Assembly (NCBI GenBank): GCA_036785325.1
Contig: JAXIVH010000005.1
Location: forward strand, 14,502,341 to 14,566,340
Source of the DNA: Urophycis tenuis
Taxonomy: Eukaryota; Chordata; Actinopteri; Gadiformes; Phycidae
DNA: 64,000 nucleotides
Direction of reading: 5' to 3'
The translations under genes and the position numbers were made by a program. The notes under the pieces were generated by a model. That model saw nothing but the letters and a program-made list of their open reading frames with translations. It was not told the origin of the DNA and searched no databases. This document shows positions 59,096-64,000 of the stretch, one piece after another. Every line of letters begins with the position of its first letter. Positions within the stretch are counted from its first letter, which is position 1.

Positions 59096-60309
59096 CTGTG
59101 GGGCCTCAGCTCCCCCCTGTGCTCTGGGTTGTTGTAGCCGGGCGGCGTGCACACGGCGGGGCAGCCTCCCCCCCGGCGGTCCTCCGGCGCGGCTCGCCGG
59201 GGTGATCTAATCAAAACGTGTCCATCACAATGCGCCCGCGCGTCAGGAACCAGGGCGGCGGCGCGGCCGGCCCATCTCCACCGCCTGCTCAGAGCCTGTG
59301 AATGTCAGTGGCGGGCTCCGTCTCTCCAGCTTCATGGGAATACAATTTGTGGGAGTGGAGGTGGGGTTGGGGTGGGGGGGGGGTGGGGGTTGCTGGTGGT
59401 GGTGGTGGTGGGGGGCGAGGGGGTGGAGGCAGAAATATCTTTGCCGAGAAGCATTTGCATGAGCCATGAATATGATTGGCTAGGCGAGGGTTGAGAAAAA
59501 AAAAGAAAAGAAAAGGAGGGACATTACATTTGAATAATACAAAATGAGAGTATGGGATCTATGTATAGACCGCAGTGTCTATTCCACCCCTTAATGGGAT
59601 CACTGGATCATTCCAGGTAATGCCCTGTCCGGACCCTCACACCCGCGGTGTCCTTTCCCCCGCGTTCTGCGGTTCTGCTGCACGGCACCGCTTGGAACCC
59701 GCCGGCGAGATTTAAGGAAAGTGATCCAAATAGTCTCTGTTATTGGCCAAAGTTCAGTCTAAGTGTGGCTCTTGTTTCACAGACAGGCGGCGATGAGAAA
59801 GGTACTTAGACCCTGAGCGCAATAAAAACACGTTCAAATAACCGACCCTTCAGTTTTATCTGCTTTTATCTTCCATTGTGTACCAGAGAGCATTTAAAGA
59901 AGAACCAGCCCTCCCCATAATGCAATAGGGCGGAGGCTTCCTGTGCGTCATAAATAAGGTATTGAAAGGTCCAATTGAATTAAACTAAAAGAGATCTGGG
60001 AAGAAATGGCGAGTACTTTACACTTTTTTTTTTTCTTCCTCTCTCGTTTTTTTTTTTTTTTTGACGTCCGGAATTGCTGTAAATTGACACTGAAATGGGT
60101 CCGTCTCGCATCATGCTGGCCTGCCCCCCTCCGCCCCCCCACCCCCCCAGAACGCTCGGATATAGCGTGCATATTAACAGGCTCGCCACAAATTGTGTTG
60201 AAATGGGACAGAAATGTGGTGAATGAGATCCATCGTCAAGCAGATTGCATTTCCCCCTCATCAGAGAAGGGGGGGGGGTGGGGTGGGGGGGGCTTGATTT
60301 CATCCCCGA

Positions 60310-60480
60310 CTGAAGCCTGATGGGTTATTATGACGTGGCTGGGGCCAATTAGCTGACCTTGGCCTGAATATGCCCCGCCCCCCTCTCGCTTTTTGCTGGT
60401 CTCTGATTGGCCGGTGCTGGTGCCATTTGCAGTGCAAATTGTTTGCGCGTGACGTCACCTGGTCGCCCGCTTAAGCCCAA
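60310..60480 (+). promoter_or_regulatory. promoter/enhancer-like cluster with full CRE
   Basis: Within 150 bp are TGACCTTGG (nuclear receptor half-site), GCCCCGCCCCCC (GC box), CTGATTGGCC (inverted CCAAT) and the complete cAMP-response palindrome TGACGTCA at 60450-60457. No coding exon follows closely, so an enhancer or a lncRNA promoter is possible. Confidence 0.4.
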
Positions 60481-61406
60481 GAGAAACGACAGTGGCAGGG
60501 ACATGTGGTTCACCAGTGGATGGGGCTGTCCTGGGGTTTTGAATCCAGTGTTTAATGCTTTCAATTGACGTTGAATGAAGGAATAAAAGTCACATACAGA
60601 TTTCGGTCCCATGCTAATCTGCACCTTATCTTTGAATCAACCCTTTGAATCTACACGTACATCGTGTAAAGTTGACACAGGTGCGCGTGTGCAAATTGCA
60701 TGAAGGAATGACTCACGTCAACAGATTTTGATCCAAAAGCCTTTGAAACCTAATCCTCGACCCAGAGGCCTCATATTATCCACATATTTCATGTGACTGG
60801 TTTCGCTCGGTCTGTACAATACGAAAGGCCAAGCTTTCTAGCGCTCTGAAAAAAGGGAGGGAAAAAAAGCAGAGGTCACCCTTCCCCAGCTGGTACCAGT
60901 GAAATGTGGGCCACTTGTTTGGTGGAAGTTGCATCAGTATTAAGTGGTTGTCGTTCTTCTGTTTGCACGCCATTCAGGGGATTGTCCTTTTGTCTGGTTA
61001 GCGGCTGTCAGGGAATGTTCAGGAGCATCAGGAAAATAAATGGCGGGGGGGGAGGTAGGGGGGGAGGGTTTTTTGGGAAGGGGGGAGGGAGGGCGATGCG
61101 TTGAATATACATGCTATTAATAATTAACTGCATGCTTTATTCCCCTATGAAAGTTATTATGCAGGATGAATATTTCATACCAGTGCCAGGCCCTACATGA
61201 CAACGGCGCTAAGACAAAGCATAGTAACGGCACACCAAGTTTGACAAGTCTTTCTGGGCGCCCAAATGTACGACCTTCATCTTACATTGAGCATTCACGA
61301 GTTGCCTTCAGATGAATCTCTGGTTTTTGGTCTTAAGTTCCGTTATTCATGTATGCTGCCTATTCTCCATATTTATGCAACAAAGCAGGGAGCGGGAACA
61401 AAATAC

Positions 61407-61409
<3 letters not shown>

Positions 61410-61448
<39 letters not shown>
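61410..61448. repeat. poly-A(39) tract
   Basis: Thirty-nine consecutive A (with a preceding GT). It could be the tail of a retroposed sequence on the plus strand, though no source sequence was recognised upstream. Confidence 0.9.
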
Positions 61449-61450
<2 letters not shown>

Positions 61451-61949
61451 TGTGTTCCATTTTCCCTGATGCTCCCCAGCGACAGCGTCGCCCTGTTCTC
61501 CCACGTTGTCATGGTGGGGCCATGGGGTCCTTCCACGGTGTCATGGCGCACAGCCACCTTGTGCACCCCACCACGGGGCTCCAACCACCCCCCCCCCCAC
61601 GGGCTGTAAGGAAAGCGCCGGTCGGAAGAGAAACGGCGTCGGCTGAGTGGACCGGTGGCAGGATGGCGTGGCTACGCAGCCTAAAAAGATCTGGCAGTCG
61701 TTGGCGGAGCTGTGAAACACTTTGCATAGTGGTGGTCCGTGTGGCAGTGCACAGATTTGACATAGTGGTACTTTGTGTGGACGCCAAAAGGCCAAGCTGG
61801 CCGTTATGATGAATCTTTCCTTTGCTCTCGCTCTCTCTCTCTCCCTCCCGTCCCCTTGCAGTCATCACTGTTCTGCATGCAATGATGGTCAATTTCAAAA
61901 GAGCAGTGACTATAGAAACAACACTGAAGTTTCCTATATTCTGTGCATG

Positions 61950-61953
<4 letters not shown>

Positions 61954-62000
<47 letters not shown>

Positions 62001-62123
62001 CTTTGAAACCCTGACCTATCCCTCCTTTCTCTGTCTCATTCATACTCTTTACCTCTTGTGCTCTCATCTCCCACCCGCTCCCTTCTCTGAAGCGGTGACC
62101 CCTCTTGCTCTCCCCCTCTCAAG

Positions 62124-62189
<66 letters not shown>

Positions 62190-62333
62190 CCCCTCCTTCT
62201 AACTCTCTTGCCTCATGATATGTGCCACAGCGAGACACAATTATCCACTTCATTTGAGTTGCGCCACTAATGGCCAGGCCAGGCCTCTCGGGGTGGTGGT
62301 GGTGGTGGTGGTGGTGGTGGTGGTGGTGGTGGT
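61954..62333. repeat. two (TC)n arrays and a (GGT)14 array
   Basis: TC runs at 61954-61998 and 62126-62188 and GGT repeats at 62291-62333, in simple-sequence-rich DNA. Confidence 0.95.
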
Positions 62334-64000
62334 TGAGGGTGAAGGTAGTCCTGCGTGGGGCTGAAGGAGAGGGTGGGGTGGGCTGGATGTGGGGGGGTGC
62401 AGATAGGTAGCAGTAATTGTAGATGGTGTAACGAGCGTGGAAACGGCCACGGCGCACTGACTCCGCCATTACGGCCGACCCACCGGTGACCCACCCCACC
62501 CTCCCACCTGTCCCCTCGCTCCCCATCACACCCACGCCCACCACCTCCAGCCCTCGCCGCCACCTTCCCTGCTCCCCCCTTCAGCAGAGGAAATGTTTAG
62601 CCTCACAGCCCATTAACCCCAAGTGGTTTGACACTCTCCACCCCCAACCCAGCTCAGCCCCGGCCCCCCCCTATCCCCCCCACCCCCCCACCGCACCACG
62701 CGCCACACACACACACCGCGCACACACGCTGCCCGCACGCCCCCACACACCGCCCTCACCTGTGGCACCCGCGAGGGCTTGTTAATATTTCACAAAGGAC
62801 CCGCGAATTTGTCCTACAACATAAAACAAGGCGTCGGGAGTCTCTCCTTTGCCCCCTGCCTCCATTTAACGGGTTTGTCCAGAATGTTCCGGGATGTTTT
62901 TTATGTCTTCTTCTGTTGCGTCAAATTGTAAAAAATAAAAAAAAAACCTAACAACCCAACAACCCAAAAAAAAACAAAAGAAATGATTTATCGATTATGA
63001 TTTTTCTAGTGTGTTGTTGTCGCGCCAGCCCTCAAAAGCACCAGTCATCCAGTTATAATGAAGACCAGCCCAAACTGCTCCGGAGTAAAGTCATCTGACG
63101 TGGATGGGACATGGTCTCCCCCTAGCAGAGGGGGTTGGATGAAGCTCCATGCTGGAGCTGGGTGGTCGCGGCGTCGTCCCGTTGAGATCCAGACCCTGTG
63201 GTGTTTGATAATATTCACACCCAGACAGCTGCTTATAAGGCGTGTATGAGAGACCTCCCGATTCCATGTTCCGTGCCACACCATGTGTGGTTGTCGATTC
63301 AATTTGTATTGGATTTTTTTTTTTTGTGCTGCCATATTAGTGTTACGATTTTATATTATAGCGATCGAGAGGAGATGCAATCATTTTAATAGCATTATTC
63401 TTTTTTTTTTCCATGTTGAATAATTTAAATATTTGGTTTGTGTGCAGTTAAAGGAGAACAGTAATAATCCATATTATAAACACAGGAACTGGGGGATATG
63501 GTAACCATATTATTTATAATTTGCTAATTTAGCTTTGAATAATACTGAACAATTTATTTCCAAACTAACTCTTATGTTGCCTCCTGGTAATATGAGCATT
63601 CTGGTAATAGACGCAAGCTAATTCCACAAAACAAAATTAAAATCATATTAACTAGGCAATGAAGGCTAGCAGGTAACAATAACAGGGTTAAGTCTCTGCA
63701 TTGTTGTCCTGGTTACTAGCAAAGTGACGTGCTAATTTCCTTAAACGTCACAGCAATATTTGTAGCTAAACTACGCACTTGTTTAGCAAACGGTTTTCGC
63801 TGCCTCTTATTACAACAATTAACCCGGAGAAGTAACAATTCACTTGTCTTAATGTGCAGGGATTCTACCCAGTAGGCACTGTGACACCCACACACACACT
63901 CCCACACACACATACACACACAAACACACACACTGGGGACACACAGCATAGCTTACCTTTTGTACGCCTCCTGTTACTTTCAGAGTAGGCTGTGAGATGT

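Larger units (their letters stand above)
53558..64000. other. gene-poor region, possible conserved non-coding elements
   Basis: No exon of a known protein was found in over 10 kb. Low-complexity tracts alternate with complex unique sequence that lacks the L2/SINE/MITE hallmarks common in the first 53 kb. Unique blocks are near 54640-55120, 56640-56890, 58280-58470, 59520-60000, 60070-60240, 60300-60740 and 61090-61270. In tetrapods the interval beyond CCNE1/URI1 leads to ZNF536 and TSHZ3, a desert rich in developmental enhancers, so these may be regulatory. This is inference from composition only. Confidence 0.4.

Overview
This is vertebrate nuclear DNA, almost certainly from a ray-finned fish. 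Genes are split into many short exons with GT-AG introns, AATAAA signals follow the stop codons, and all proteins are vertebrate families. The very high density of long dinucleotide repeats (GA, TC and CA/TG tracts of 100-200 bp, several touching splice sites) plus L2-tailed SINEs and many hAT-type MITEs suggest a gadiform such as Atlantic cod; that species guess is inference.

Layout: (1) 19-5022, + strand: last eight exons of nadsyn1 (glutamine-dependent NAD+ synthetase). (2) 5962-17230, +: complete 25-exon tpcn2 (lysosomal two-pore channel 2, 774 aa). (3) 18974-22713, +: pop4 (RNase P/MRP subunit Rpp29), seven exons, whose reading frame is broken by two apparent single-base insertions. (4) 23265-28922: nested transposons: a TTAA-flanked element containing a multi-exon hAT transposon, which itself carries a 76-bp MITE. 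(5) 29637-30556, +: plekhf1 (phafin-1, PH-FYVE). (6) 34011-34769, -: c19orf12 homologue. (7) 37908-38908, +: a small TP53INP-family gene. (8) 40060-43058, -: BtpA/SgcQ-family TIM-barrel protein, ending tail-to-tail with the TP53INP gene. (9) 44550-49951, +: ccne1 (cyclin E1, 440 aa), with E2F-like sites in its promoter. (10) 52-64 kb: gene-poor, repeat-rich DNA with unique blocks that look like conserved non-coding sequence, and one possible small spliced transcript.

The order pop4-plekhf1-c19orf12-ccne1, with the same relative orientations, is that of human 19q12; nadsyn1 and tpcn2 belong to human 11q13. The window therefore joins two human linkage groups near 17.2-19.0 kb. The TP53INP gene next to ccne1 mirrors human TP53INP1 next to CCNE2 on 8q22 and is probably a whole-genome-duplication paralogue that mammals lack at CCNE1. 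The genes have no common pathway: they cover NAD+ synthesis, lysosomal ion release, tRNA processing, endosomal PI3P binding, a mitochondria/ER-associated protein, autophagy/transcription and the G1/S transition. Exon coordinates were derived by hand; for tpcn2, ccne1, c19orf12, the TP53INP gene, plekhf1 and the BtpA gene the summed coding length is an exact multiple of three.
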